DNA of 64,000 nt from Halorhabdus utahensis DSM 12940 (GTDB lineage Archaea > Halobacteriota > Halobacteria > Halobacteriales > Haloarculaceae), in NCBI RefSeq assembly GCF_000023945.1, contig NC_013158.1, forward strand, positions 868,001-932,000, in the 5' to 3' direction. The notes below the pieces were generated by a model, which searched no databases, was not told the DNA's origin, and saw only the letters and a program-made list of their open reading frames with translations. Numbering within the stretch: position 1 is the first letter of the stretch; every line of letters starts with the position of its first letter. The translations under genes were made by a program, and so were the position numbers. This document shows, one piece after another, positions 1 to 8,190 of the stretch.

Positions 1-2
1 GT

Positions 3-83
3 GAGGGGATCGACGCGAACATGGCCGACATTCCCGACGGCGCGCCGGAGCGAGCCGATCGACTGGTCCGGGAGTTCTACTGA
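3..83 (+). CDS. C-terminal end of a truncated gene
   Basis: An open frame runs from the window edge to a TGA at 81-83. It encodes 26 residues (beginning EGIDAN, ending LVREFY) with the acidic, GC-rich composition of haloarchaeal proteins. The rest of the gene lies outside the window, so no function can be given. It ends 67 bases before the next start codon, and the next gene has its own promoter, so they are probably separate transcripts. Confidence 0.55.
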   Translation, partial: EGIDANMADIPDGAPERADRLVREFY

Positions 84-116
84 ACGCACGACGTTGCTTG
101 CCTGACTGGCCAAGGG

Positions 117-124
117 TTATAAAT
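117..124 (+). promoter_or_regulatory. TATA-like box of the small membrane protein gene
   Basis: TTATAAAT is centred about 30 bp before the ATG at 151. In haloarchaea this spacing places transcription start at or next to the start codon, so the mRNA is probably leaderless. This supports ATG 151 over the GTG at 148. Confidence 0.6.
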
Positions 125-150
125 TAACGGCCGGAGTATCGACCAGAGTG

Positions 151-432
151 ATGACAGAGGATACCACACCCGCGATCACGGACGACCATCGACTCCTGCT
201 CGGCGCAGGGTTCGCCTTCGGCGTGATGATGACACTCCTGGTGCTGGTGCTCGTCCTCGTTCTGGACGGCACGTTCGCCGTCGACGACCTCGTGACGACG
301 TCGGACGGACTGATCGCGGTCGCGGGGATCGTCTTTGCGGGCATCCTCGGGATCGCGATGTACGTCCTCGCGTTCCCGGACAACCGGGCCATGATCCCGA
401 TCGCAAAGGACGACGAACGAGCCCGGGAGTAA
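151..432 (+). CDS. small two-helix membrane protein
   Basis: The 93-residue product has a short acidic N-terminus, a hydrophobic helix at about residues 17-40 rich in Leu and Val, a polar loop (VDDLVTTSDG), a second helix at about 53-72, and a charged C-terminal tail of about 20 residues. This is the layout of a small integral membrane protein with both ends on the same side. I recognise no catalytic or binding motif and cannot assign a family. The start was chosen from the TATA box at 117-124. Confidence 0.65.
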   Translation: MTEDTTPAITDDHRLLLGAGFAFGVMMTLLVLVLVLVLDGTFAVDDLVTTSDGLIAVAGIVFAGILGIAMYVLAFPDNRAMIPIAKDDERARE

Positions 433-524
433 CGCCCGCATCGACCTTGTCGACGGACCGATGCGCGCGGCGAGCGGACTGCCGGTGACGTCGGGTTTTT
501 GCCCGGCTTCGAGAAACATCACCC

Positions 525-845
525 ATGACCGAATTCGATCCGGACCGCTTCACCGACAAGTACGAGCACTACTTCACCGAGCTCCAGCAGGCCTATCGCC
601 GGGCGTTCGAAGCGATGTCGGAGCGCCACGACTCCGACCTGATCCACGGGATCGACCAGCGAATCCTCGCCGAGAGCGAGCCCTTCTACGAGGGAGACGG
701 CGAGTTTCGGATCGACCTGCCCGACGACGCCAGTGATCGACTCCCCGACGTGGACGCCGACCGCCTGGAGACGGTCCTCGGGGAGTACACCGGCGAACTC
801 GAAACCCAACTGCGCTCCGTCTTTGATTTCGAGGAGGCGTGGTAG
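525..845 (+). CDS. conserved haloarchaeal protein (DUF5783-like)
   Basis: This is a 106-residue soluble acidic protein without membrane segments. It resembles a small protein conserved across haloarchaea that I recall as DUF5783, notably in the N-terminal KYEHYFTELQQAYRRAF stretch and the central LAESEPFYEGDGEFRIDLP stretch. The family has no known function. The predicted fold is mostly helical, with a C-terminal helix (LETVLGEYTGELETQLRSV). It precedes the NifU-like gene by about 50 bp on the same strand. The family name is from memory; the gene call itself is solid. Confidence 0.75.
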   Translation: MTEFDPDRFTDKYEHYFTELQQAYRRAFEAMSERHDSDLIHGIDQRILAESEPFYEGDGEFRIDLPDDASDRLPDVDADRLETVLGEYTGELETQLRSVFDFEEAW

Positions 846-895
846 TTGTCGGAGTCCAAAGGCCTAAAGCCACAGCTCGGCTACGTGAGGATACA

Positions 896-1261
896 ATGAG
901 CACAGAGTCACAGGAAGGGTCGTCCGATCTCGAACAGCGCGTCGTCAACTTCCTGCGGCGCAACTTCCCGCAGATCCAGATGCACGGCGGCTCGGCCGCG
1001 GTACAGGATCTCGACGAGGAGGCCGGCGAAGTGACGATCATGCTCGGTGGCGCCTGCAGCGGGTGTGGTATCTCGCCGATGACGGTTCAGGCGATCAAGT
1101 CCCGCATGACCAAGGAGATTCCCGAGATCAACACCGTCCACGCCAACACCGGTATGGAGGGTGGCGGCATGGGCGGGATGGAAGAGTCTTCGAGTCCCGG
1201 TGACTCCCGCGGCGGCAGCCTGGACAGCGACGACGACGAAGGCCCGAGCGCACCGTTCTGA
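896..1261 (+). CDS. NifU C-terminal domain iron-sulfur protein
   Basis: The 121-residue product carries one NifU/Nfu domain at about residues 12-90. The CxxC motif (C54-SG-C57 in GGACSGCG) in this family holds a transferable Fe-S cluster at the dimer interface, so the likely role is cluster scaffold or carrier in Fe-S protein maturation in the cytoplasm. The C-terminal tail of about 30 residues is Gly/Met- then Ser/Asp-rich and looks disordered. An upstream in-frame GTG exists at 839, but the ATG at 896 directly precedes a normal family N-terminus and avoids overlap with the previous gene. Confidence 0.9.
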   Translation: MSTESQEGSSDLEQRVVNFLRRNFPQIQMHGGSAAVQDLDEEAGEVTIMLGGACSGCGISPMTVQAIKSRMTKEIPEINTVHANTGMEGGGMGGMEESSSPGDSRGGSLDSDDDEGPSAPF

Positions 1262-1273
1262 CTCGCCGATCCG

Positions 1274-2158
1274 TTACTTGCCGAGTTTGCTCTCCCGTTC
1301 CCAGCCCCTGAGTAGCGCCGCCAACGTCTCGTTGACCGGCGTTTCGACGTCGCTATCGGCCACGTAGCCGTTGATCGCCTCGACCTCTGTCCGGCGGCCG
1401 GACTGGACGTCACGGTACATCGACGATTCGTTGTCGGCGGTCGCGTCGACAACCGATTCGAGCGCGGCTATCGCCGCCTCGTCCGGCAGGTCGACGCCGT
1501 GATCTCTCGCGACCCGGGCAGTCTCGCGAGCGGCCCGGCGGGCGACGTCCGACAGCGGGCCGTCGCTGAGTGCGCCGTTCGGCACACGAGAGAGTGCTGT
1601 CGTCGCGTTGATACCGGCGTTGACGGCGAGTTTCTCCCAGCGCCGGCGTGGCATGTCAGCGGCGACAGTCGTCTCGATCCCGGCCGTGCTGAAGGCCTCG
1701 CCGATCCGATCCGCAATCGTGCTCTGGCCCCCGTCTGGCGGGCCAAGGACGATCTCGCCGATGCCAGTACACCGGACACTCCCGGGTTCGTCCTGGAGCG
1801 CGCCGTAGGTCGCCGTCCCTGCGAGCACCGTCGCCACGAGGGAGGCCAGCCGTTCCTCGTTGCCCATGCCGTTCTGCAGGGAGAGGACCGCGTCACAGTC
1901 ACAGCCGGAAAGGGCCTCGACGGCCGCGGGCGTGTCGTACGATTTGACGGTCACGATCGCCAGGTCTGCAGCGCCGGAAACGGTTTTCGAGGCCCGGGGA
2001 CGGACCACCGCTTGGATCTCGCCGGTGATTCGAAGCCCGTCTTCCTGCACGGCGTGTACGTGATCCTCGCGGCCGACGAGCGTGACGACGTGTTCACGGG
2101 CGAGTAGCCCGCCGATCAGACTCCCGAGACTCCCCGCGCCGAAGACGACGACATCCAT
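1274..2158 (-). CDS. panE: ketopantoate reductase (2-dehydropantoate 2-reductase)
   Basis: The 294-residue product reduces 2-dehydropantoate to pantoate with NAD(P)H in CoA biosynthesis. The N-terminus MDVVVFGAGSLGSLIGGLL is a Rossmann dinucleotide-binding motif (GAGSLG at 7-12). The C-terminal ApbA helical domain contains the family's K-x-x-x-N pattern (EKLAVNAGINATTAL). Length is normal. ATG 2158 was chosen because the Rossmann motif begins there; an upstream extension would read into the divergent larC promoter region. The gene converges on the NifU-like gene with a 12 bp gap. Confidence 0.9.
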   Translation of the reverse strand: MDVVVFGAGSLGSLIGGLLAREHVVTLVGREDHVHAVQEDGLRITGEIQAVVRPRASKTVSGAADLAIVTVKSYDTPAAVEALSGCDCDAVLSLQNGMGNEERLASLVATVLAGTATYGALQDEPGSVRCTGIGEIVLGPPDGGQSTIADRIGEAFSTAGIETTVAADMPRRRWEKLAVNAGINATTALSRVPNGALSDGPLSDVARRAARETARVARDHGVDLPDEAAIAALESVVDATADNESSMYRDVQSGRRTEVEAINGYVADSDVETPVNETLAALLRGWERESKLGK

Positions 2159-2261
2159 TGGTGGCGCTGGGGCCGGCGAAGACAAGTCAGTACCGGCGAC
2201 CGCCAGGAGAGAGCGAGCGGAGACACCAGCGCTTTTTGTCGCGCGTCGCCTCCGCACGTGC

Positions 2262-3542
2262 ATGGACACGCTCGCGTTCGACGGCCGGATGGGTGCCAGC
2301 GGCGACATGATCCTGGCGGCACTGCTGGATCTCGGCGCTGATCCCGACGTGCTCGCGCCCGTCGAGAATGCCCTCGGCGTCGAGTTCGACATCGACCGGA
2401 CGACGACGGGCGGGATCGATGCCGCGAGCGTCGACGTGCGCTATGCAGCGGAGGCTGGCGACGGGACTCACGAACACGAGCATGGAGCGGAACACGACCA
2501 CGACCACCATCACGATCACGCTACGCACGAGCACGAGTCCACGGTAGAGGGACACGGCCCGACGCGGCGCTACGACGAGGTCATCGAGGTCGTCGAGAGG
2601 ATGGCCCTGCCGGACGCGGTCGAGGAACGGGCGCTGTCGATCTTCGCGCGCCTCGGGACCGCCGAGGCGGCCGTCCACGGCACCGACCTCCACGCGACGC
2701 ATTTCCACGAGGTCGGGGCCGACGACGCCATCGCTGACGTCGTCGGGGCGAGCCTGTTGCTCGCAGATCTCGATCCAGACAAAGTCCTCACCACGCCGCT
2801 GTCGACCGGCGACGGGACAGTTTCGATGGCCCACGGAACGGCGACAGTCCCCGCACCGGCGGTCGTCGAGATCATTGCCGACGCCGACTATTCGATCCAG
2901 GGTGGCCCCATCAAGCGCGAACTCCTGACGCCGACGGGCGCGGCGATCCTCGCCGAAGTCGCTGACGGCGTCGAGACGCTCCCAACCATGGACGTGTGGG
3001 CGTCGGGCTACGGCGCGGGCGATCACGACACCGGCGACCGGGCGAACGCCCTCCGGGTGCTACTCGGCGAGACAGCGGGCGACCTCCGGCGGGAGTCGAT
3101 CACGGTCCTCGAGACGAACGTCGACGACGTGAGTCCGGAGATGCTCGGTGGGCTCCAGGAAACATTGACCGAAGCAGGCGCCAGGGATGTCTCGATTCTC
3201 CCGGTGACAATGAAGAAATCCCGACCCGGCCATCTGATCAAGGTCGTGGTCAAGCCCGAGGACGCCGATCGCGTGGCCCGGCGACTGGCCGAGGAGACCG
3301 GGACGCTCGGCGTCCGTGAGCACGGGGCCGGGCATCGCTGGGTGGCCGAGCGCGAAACGCGGACGGTCGACATCGAACTCGACGCCGAGACCTACCCGGT
3401 CGACGTGAAGGTTGCCAGCGACCGCGAGGGGACATGGCTCGACGCGAGTGCGGAGTATGAAGATGCGCTGTCGGTGGCCAGGGAGACGGGGCGACCAGTC
3501 AGGGAAGTCATGAAACGAGCCGAGCAGGCAGTGGGTGAGTGA
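2262..3542 (+). CDS. larC: nickel-pincer cofactor nickel insertase LarC
   Basis: The 426-residue product matches LarC. In known members this enzyme inserts nickel into the pyridinium-3,5-bisthiocarboxylic acid mononucleotide in a CTP-dependent step, forming the cofactor of lactate racemase and related enzymes. Typical stretches are the N-terminal FDGRMGASGDMILAALLDLG, the central HFHEVGADDAIADVVG and the C-terminal KKSRPGHL. A His/Asp/Glu-rich segment at about residues 69-100 (runs such as HDHDHHHDH) is probably a flexible nickel-binding loop. No larA, larB or larE lies nearby. The gene is divergent from panE. Confidence 0.9.
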   Translation: MDTLAFDGRMGASGDMILAALLDLGADPDVLAPVENALGVEFDIDRTTTGGIDAASVDVRYAAEAGDGTHEHEHGAEHDHDHHHDHATHEHESTVEGHGPTRRYDEVIEVVERMALPDAVEERALSIFARLGTAEAAVHGTDLHATHFHEVGADDAIADVVGASLLLADLDPDKVLTTPLSTGDGTVSMAHGTATVPAPAVVEIIADADYSIQGGPIKRELLTPTGAAILAEVADGVETLPTMDVWASGYGAGDHDTGDRANALRVLLGETAGDLRRESITVLETNVDDVSPEMLGGLQETLTEAGARDVSILPVTMKKSRPGHLIKVVVKPEDADRVARRLAEETGTLGVREHGAGHRWVAERETRTVDIELDAETYPVDVKVASDREGTWLDASAEYEDALSVARETGRPVREVMKRAEQAVGE

Positions 3543-3546
3543 CTAT

Positions 3547-5157
3547 TCAGAGTAAGTCGGGGTCCGGAACGTAGCCGTCCAACTGTGTCACCGTATAGCG
3601 GAATCCGGCCCAGCCGAACAGCCAGGCGAGACCGACACTCCCGACAGCGGCCAGAACGAGGACGACGGGACCAGTGCCCACCGCCCAGGCGACAGTCACC
3701 GGCAGTGCCGCGATGCCGAGGCCCACCGCGAACAGGAGAAACGCGTAGGTACTCGGCTCGACCGTCTCCGAGCCCCCGGGCAGCGACTGTGTCTCGATCG
3801 ACGGGAAGACGACGCCCCCGAACATCGCGATACCCGGGGCACCGAGTGCCATTCCACTGGCCACAAGTACGATGGAACCGATGGTCATCGGCGGGATTCC
3901 CAGGAGGAACCCGGAAAGGATCGTCCCGCCGACCGTCGCCGGAATCCCGACCACCCACCCGGCCACGGTGAGGCCAGCCAGGAACGACCGGGAGTCGACA
4001 CCGCAGGTGAGCGTGATCGGGAGCAAGCCTTCCTCGCCGCCGATCGGGTTCAGGGCGAAGGCGGTTCCCGTCGCGACGACACCGGCCACGGCCATGCCGT
4101 GGGTCAGCCACGATGGGATCGAGCCGCTCTGGATGGCGAACTGGATGCCGAACATCGCCAGCACGAAGTACGGAACCAGGGCATACTGGACGATGAACGG
4201 CGAGCGACGGGCACGCAGGACGGACTTGCGGACGACTGCCCGTGTGGCCACCGGCAGGTGCGCGTCGGGCAGCCACCCGAGAAGGTCCGTCCCGGCGACA
4301 GTCACGCCGGATCGCTCCGCCGGGCGGACGCGCTCGCCGAACCAGACACGCCGTGACAGCGCGACCCCGGCTCTCGCACCGATCGGCACACCGAGCACGA
4401 CGACGCCGACAGCCCCGAGTAGCTGGCCCGACGACGCGGAGACGTTCGGCGTCCCGGCGAGCGCGAGATCGCCGAGCCAGGCCGGCGGCAGCCCGAGCAG
4501 TGGGTCGACAATCGCCCGGGACAGCGCGTGGCCTTCCAGGAAGAACATGTAGCCGCCGAACGCCAGGAACGTCCCCACAACGCCGAGTTTTCCGCGGTGA
4601 CGCGTGACGAACTGCGATCGCATCGAGACGCGTCTGGCCGCCATCCCGGCGGCGAAGCCGACGCTGATCACCACGGCGAGCACACCGAGGGCGACCGCAG
4701 CCAGGACCACCGCCGCCAGCGGGTCGCCCGTGCCGAGTCCGTACGCGAGGATGGTCACGCCGGCGGGAACTCCCAGGAACAGAAGGGCGCGGCCGAACTC
4801 CGCACCCATCACGCCGACCGCGACAGCCGCCGGTGAGGCCGCCGTCAGGACCGCCCCGGGCGCATCGAGGGACCCGGTCCGCTTGACCGTCCGCTGGGCG
4901 ACGATGAACGTGCCGATGACCAGGACTGCCAGCGCGACCATCCGTGGCTGGGTCATCGTCGACAACCCCTCCTCGGCCACGAGCGATCCCAGGAAGAACG
5001 CCATCACGGCACCGATGAGCGCGTAGAACAGACCAACAACGATGCCGGCGATCATGTTGTTGCGGCTCGAGGTTCGGACCCGTCGCCACGTCCGTCGGAT
5101 CTCAGTGTGGGCGACCAACCGGGCAGCACTCGGCCAGGGTGCTCGCTTTCGGGTCAT
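3547..5157 (-). CDS. ABC-2 type transporter permease
   Basis: The 536-residue product is largely hydrophobic with roughly a dozen predicted membrane helices. It has a basic cytoplasmic N-terminus (LVAHTEIRRTWRRVRTSSRN) and a long central loop at about 290-320. It is the membrane partner of the ATPase encoded immediately upstream: start and stop codons overlap by four bases, indicating translational coupling. Haloarchaeal permeases of this size paired with an ABC-2 ATPase are usually annotated as exporters. The substrate cannot be inferred. It converges with larC across only 4 bp. Confidence 0.85.
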   Translation of the reverse strand: MTRKRAPWPSAARLVAHTEIRRTWRRVRTSSRNNMIAGIVVGLFYALIGAVMAFFLGSLVAEEGLSTMTQPRMVALAVLVIGTFIVAQRTVKRTGSLDAPGAVLTAASPAAVAVGVMGAEFGRALLFLGVPAGVTILAYGLGTGDPLAAVVLAAVALGVLAVVISVGFAAGMAARRVSMRSQFVTRHRGKLGVVGTFLAFGGYMFFLEGHALSRAIVDPLLGLPPAWLGDLALAGTPNVSASSGQLLGAVGVVVLGVPIGARAGVALSRRVWFGERVRPAERSGVTVAGTDLLGWLPDAHLPVATRAVVRKSVLRARRSPFIVQYALVPYFVLAMFGIQFAIQSGSIPSWLTHGMAVAGVVATGTAFALNPIGGEEGLLPITLTCGVDSRSFLAGLTVAGWVVGIPATVGGTILSGFLLGIPPMTIGSIVLVASGMALGAPGIAMFGGVVFPSIETQSLPGGSETVEPSTYAFLLFAVGLGIAALPVTVAWAVGTGPVVLVLAAVGSVGLAWLFGWAGFRYTVTQLDGYVPDPDLL

Positions 5158-5906
5158 TGTTCGCCAACAGTCCCGACACTGGCACGCGAACGGGTCACGT
5201 TCAGGAAGACATCCTCCAGGTCGGCGTCTTCACCGAGCCGGGATCCCAGGTCCTCGGGTGGCCCCTCGGCGACGAGCTGGCCGTCCTGCAAGACGCCGAC
5301 TCGATCACCCAACTCCTCGACGACGGGCAGGATGTGCGTCGAGAGGAACACCGTGACCCCTCGCTCGGAGACATCGGCGATGGTGTCCTTGACGGTCCGG
5401 GCCGCCCGAGGGTCCAGCCCGGCGGTCGGCTCATCGAGGAACAGGACCTCGGGCTCGTGGACCATCGCGCCGATCAAGCCGAGTTTCTGTTTCATCCCCT
5501 TCGAGTAGCCTGCGACGGCACGGTTAGCCGCCTCAGCGAGCCCAAACCGCTCGAGGAGCGTCTCGATGCGATCGTCGGCCGCGACACCACGAAGCCCGGC
5601 GACGTACTGGAGGTTCTCCCGGCCAGTGAGTTCGGGATAGACTGGCGGCTCCTCGGGCAGATAGCCGATGCGTGGTGTGACCCGCTCGCGGCGCTGGATC
5701 GACTCACCGGCGACCGTCGCCGTTCCGGACGTCGGTTCCTGCAGCGTCGTCAACATCCGGATTGTGGAGGTCTTGCCAGCGCCGTTCGGGCCGAGGAAGC
5801 CGAACACCTCGCCGTGGGAGACCGTCAGGTCCAGATCCCGTACGGCGACTGCCGTGCCGTATTCCTTGCGGAGGGAGTCGGTTGCGATGGCGGGGGTATC
5901 GCTCAT
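5154..5906 (-). CDS. ABC transporter ATP-binding protein
   Basis: The 250-residue ABC ATPase has Walker A GPNGAGKTS (about 39-47), Q-loop region, a variant signature YSKGMKQK (about 132), Walker B VLFLDEPTAGLDPRA and a switch His in FLSTHIL. This pattern is typical of ABC-2/drug- or Na-type exporters. It powers the permease encoded just downstream in the same two-gene operon. The first gene of the operon starts at ATG 5906; the stretch upstream is short and shared with the end of the RNase H-like gene. The substrate is unknown. Confidence 0.93.
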   Translation of the reverse strand: MSDTPAIATDSLRKEYGTAVAVRDLDLTVSHGEVFGFLGPNGAGKTSTIRMLTTLQEPTSGTATVAGESIQRRERVTPRIGYLPEEPPVYPELTGRENLQYVAGLRGVAADDRIETLLERFGLAEAANRAVAGYSKGMKQKLGLIGAMVHEPEVLFLDEPTAGLDPRAARTVKDTIADVSERGVTVFLSTHILPVVEELGDRVGVLQDGQLVAEGPPEDLGSRLGEDADLEDVFLNVTRSRASVGTVGEQ

Positions 5907-5958
5907 GTGGATGTGTCCAGACAGACCCCCAAAACGCGTTTCGGTATCGCTTGGTCCT

Positions 5959-6696
5959 TCAGGCGTCGTCCTCGCGATGCTCGGCGAGGGCCTCCTCGAT
6001 GGTCAACTCGCCGGCGGCGACCCGGCGGGCCAGAGCCTCGTCGATGGCACGGTTCGTCTCGCTTTCCTCCCTGGAGCGTTCCTTGATTCGGTCGAGTTCC
6101 CCCGCAGTCGGGTCGATATCGATCGAATCGACCCGCTCGCCCTCGATTCGGGCGATATTGACGGCCGCGAGCACGTCGCCCATCCCCCTGGCACCGGTGC
6201 CGAGGTACGGCGTCGTCCCGGTCTCGTCGACCACTTCGACGGGGACGGCTTCGAGGTCGTCCACGATCCGCGAGCCGACGAGTCGCGCGCCGTCGCCGAT
6301 CCGGACCAAGGGATCCGCGGCGTCTTCGACTTCCCGGCGGACCACGTCGCCGACCTGATCGGGCGGCACCTGGAAGGCCCCGATCACCACGTCGCCGGCG
6401 AGGACAGCGATCCCCGGTTTCTCGCCCGGATCGACGCCGACGACGATCCGTCCGGCTTCCCCGCGCATGATAGCCAGGAGATCCTCGACGGCGCGTCTGG
6501 GTTCGGCGGGGTCGGCCTCGACGACGGCGACGTCCCCCGGGACGTCGATTTCGTCCTCGGGACCCACGACGATCGCCTCGGTCCGGTCGGGGAGTTCGTC
6601 GGCGGGCTCGATCGTGGTGAACGTCACGCCGCGGTCGCGTAGCTCCGTGACCACGCCGTGATAGAGTTCGAAGTCCGCAGTGGCGACGACGATCAC
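5959..6696 (-). CDS. putative RNase H-fold nuclease-like protein
   Basis: The 245-residue acidic protein carries VVGVDPGEKPGIAVL at about residues 90-104. This is the first beta-hairpin with catalytic Asp that marks RuvC/YqgF-type RNase H folds. Further candidate metal ligands are E148 or E151 and the acidic GDVLAAVNIARIEG region, but I cannot place the whole active site. The N-terminal 85 residues form a separate alpha/beta domain, and the C-terminus is a charged helix (IDEALARRVAAGELTIEEAL). It starts with GTG. The gene is divergent from radB, hinting at DNA processing; that link is inference. Confidence 0.7.
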   Translation of the reverse strand: MIVVATADFELYHGVVTELRDRGVTFTTIEPADELPDRTEAIVVGPEDEIDVPGDVAVVEADPAEPRRAVEDLLAIMRGEAGRIVVGVDPGEKPGIAVLAGDVVIGAFQVPPDQVGDVVRREVEDAADPLVRIGDGARLVGSRIVDDLEAVPVEVVDETGTTPYLGTGARGMGDVLAAVNIARIEGERVDSIDIDPTAGELDRIKERSREESETNRAIDEALARRVAAGELTIEEALAEHREDDA

Positions 6697-6798
6697 GGTC
6701 GTGCATCGCGTCGTGTGTACTTGTCACACTCGATACTCAGCGAGTTCCCGTTCTTCTTGATAGCAATTTTCATACACTCACAGGATCTCGTAGATATC

Positions 6799-6936
6799 GT
6801 GAAAATAGATGCCAAAGAATTGGCAGCCGCCTATCGGAACGTCGCCGAGAGACATATCGACGTAGCCGAAAAAGGAGAAGAAACATCGATGGAAGCCTGG
6901 GAGAAACTCAACGAACGAAACAGCAGTCGACCCTGA
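6799..6936 (+). CDS. possible small protein upstream of radB
   Basis: A GTG-started 45-codon frame encodes a charged, helical peptide (KIDAKELAAAYRNVAERHI, then EKGEETSMEAWEKLNER). Its composition looks like a real haloarchaeal protein, but its third positions are less GC-rich than those of its neighbours. The frame is open further upstream to 6658, where the translation becomes hydrophobic and unconvincing. It could be a small protein or the remnant of a longer one. I see no recognisable family. Confidence 0.35.
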   Translation: MKIDAKELAAAYRNVAERHIDVAEKGEETSMEAWEKLNERNSSRP

Positions 6937-6976
6937 TCCGCGGGGTTTTTGCACGGACCGCCAGTAGAACTGCGCA

Positions 6977-7660
6977 GTGAGCGACCCGATCTCGACCGGC
7001 TGTGACGCCGTCGACGACCTGCTCGGCGGGGGACTCGAACGTGGTGCCGTCACGCAGATCTACGGCCAGCCGGCGGCCGGGAAGACCAACCTCGCACTGG
7101 GGGCAGCCGTCGAAACGGCCGCGGCGGGGGAGTCAGCACTCTACCTCGACACCGAGGGCGTCTCGATCGACCGCTTGGAGCAACTCGCCGACGCCCGCGG
7201 CGACGTGTCGGAACTCGCTTCGCGGATCATCCTCACCGAGGCCCACACCTTCGAGGAACAACAGGAGGCAGTCCGCGACGCCGAGGAGTTCGCCAGTCAG
7301 GTCGATCTGATCGTGCTGGACAGCGCGACGGGATTCTACCGGCTGGAGCGCACTGAACAGGAAGACGGCGAGGCGCTGCGGGCGGTCGCCCGCCAGATCA
7401 CACATTTGCTGGCCCTGGCCCGTAAGCACGATCTCGCCGTCGCCTTTACCAATCAGGTATTCAGCGATCCTGACGGCGATCGGGTCCGGCCCCTGGGCGG
7501 CCACACGCTCAATCACTGGTCGTCGCTCGTCCTCCGGCTGGATCGCTTCCGCGGCGGCAAGCGTCGCGCCACGCTGGAGAAACACCACGCGAAGGCGACC
7601 GGCGACACCGCCCGTTTCCAGATTACGGACGCCGGTATGTCTGGCGTCGAAGAGATCTGA
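6977..7660 (+). CDS. radB: DNA repair and recombination protein RadB
   Basis: The 227-residue RecA-family ATPase lacks the N-terminal helix-hairpin-helix domain of RadA, which defines RadB. Walker A is GQPAAGKT (about 30-37) and Walker B is VDLIVLDSAT (about 108-117). It ends with the RadA/RadB-like L2 and C-terminal region (FTNQVFSDPDGDRVRPLGGH). RadB is a recombination mediator that helps RadA filaments form. Translation starts at GTG 6977, 19 bp after a T-run. It is transcribed away from the RNase H-like gene. Confidence 0.95.
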   Translation: MSDPISTGCDAVDDLLGGGLERGAVTQIYGQPAAGKTNLALGAAVETAAAGESALYLDTEGVSIDRLEQLADARGDVSELASRIILTEAHTFEEQQEAVRDAEEFASQVDLIVLDSATGFYRLERTEQEDGEALRAVARQITHLLALARKHDLAVAFTNQVFSDPDGDRVRPLGGHTLNHWSSLVLRLDRFRGGKRRATLEKHHAKATGDTARFQITDAGMSGVEEI

Positions 7661-7708
7661 ACGGTGCCTTCCCCCCGGATTTTTCTGTGAACTGCCTGAG
7701 AACAGCGC

Positions 7709-8064
7709 ATAGATCCCGACGAGGACGCCTACGGGCTAGCGATACGCGACTATCACGAGCGGGAGGCGGGGTTCGAAATCATCAAGCGCGACGACGGACG
7801 GATTCTCGCTCAGAGCCGCGATCCACACGACACCGACGAGCCGCCCATCGGGAGTACCACGCGTTCAACCGGGACCGCGGTCGGTTGCCCGGTGCGCTCA
7901 GGATGCGGACGCGCTACAAAACCTTCGCGACGGCGTGGTTCGACTACCTGCTCGTCTCGCCGACGGAGATGGACGACGTTCTCGAAGCGACTGTCTGGAC
8001 GCGAACGGAGACGTGGCAAGGTGAAAGGGATCTGTATACCGCGATGCTAGAAAAGGAAAGATAG
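7709..8064 (+). pseudogene. decayed class I SAM-dependent methyltransferase
   Basis: Two pieces of one protein are visible in different frames. The first, from 7712, reads DPDEDAYGLAIRDYHE... and runs through RILAQSRDPHDTDEP. The second, from 7843 to the TAG at 8064, reads AHREYHAFNRDRGRLPG... and ends in YTAMLEKER. These match the two ends of a haloarchaeal methyltransferase of about 240 residues as I know the family. The middle, including the SAM-binding glycine motif, is missing. A one-base shift near 7841-7843 separates the frames, and an ATA at 7709-7711 sits where the start codon would be. Together these are an internal deletion, a frameshift and a lost start. Confidence 0.75.
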
Positions 8065-8076
8065 TGGACGAGCATA

Positions 8077-8095
8077 CGCGGCGCGAAGCGCCGCG
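8077..8095. repeat. perfect hairpin 1 (8 bp stem, 3-nt loop)
   Basis: CGCGGCGC-GAA-GCGCCGCG forms a perfect inverted repeat 13 bp after the methyltransferase remnant stop. It is the first of three tandem hairpins. Confidence 0.8.
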
Positions 8096-8099
8096 TTTC

Positions 8100-8129
8100 G
8101 CCGAGCGCCGACGGCGCTCGGCTGTTTTT
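8100..8129 (+). terminator. perfect hairpin 2 followed by T-run
   Basis: GCCGAGCGCC-GAC-GGCGCTCGGC (8100-8122) is a 10 bp perfect stem followed by TGTTTTT. It could end plus-strand transcription from the radB direction. Confidence 0.6.
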
Positions 8130-8149
8130 GGCCGAGCTTTTTGCAAGTG

Positions 8150-8170
8150 GGGGTCGCCATAGGCGACCCC
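8150..8170. terminator. perfect hairpin 3 next to the phoU stop
   Basis: GGGGTCGCC-ATA-GGCGACCCC is a 9 bp perfect stem. On the minus strand a CCTTTTTA run lies between the phoU stop codon and this hairpin, so the pair may end the pst-phoU transcript. Confidence 0.5.
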
Positions 8171-8190
8171 TCGCAGTAAAAAGGTCGTCT

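Noticed and set aside
2470-2545. Repeated CAC/GAC/CAT triplets, possible microsatellite
   Set aside because: They encode the His-rich loop of LarC in frame, so they are a coding feature rather than an independent repeat.
6658-6798. Upstream extension of the small frame before radB
   Set aside because: The added 47 residues read across the divergent gene's start and contain an abrupt hydrophobic run with no start signal, so only the part from GTG 6799 was kept as a weak candidate.
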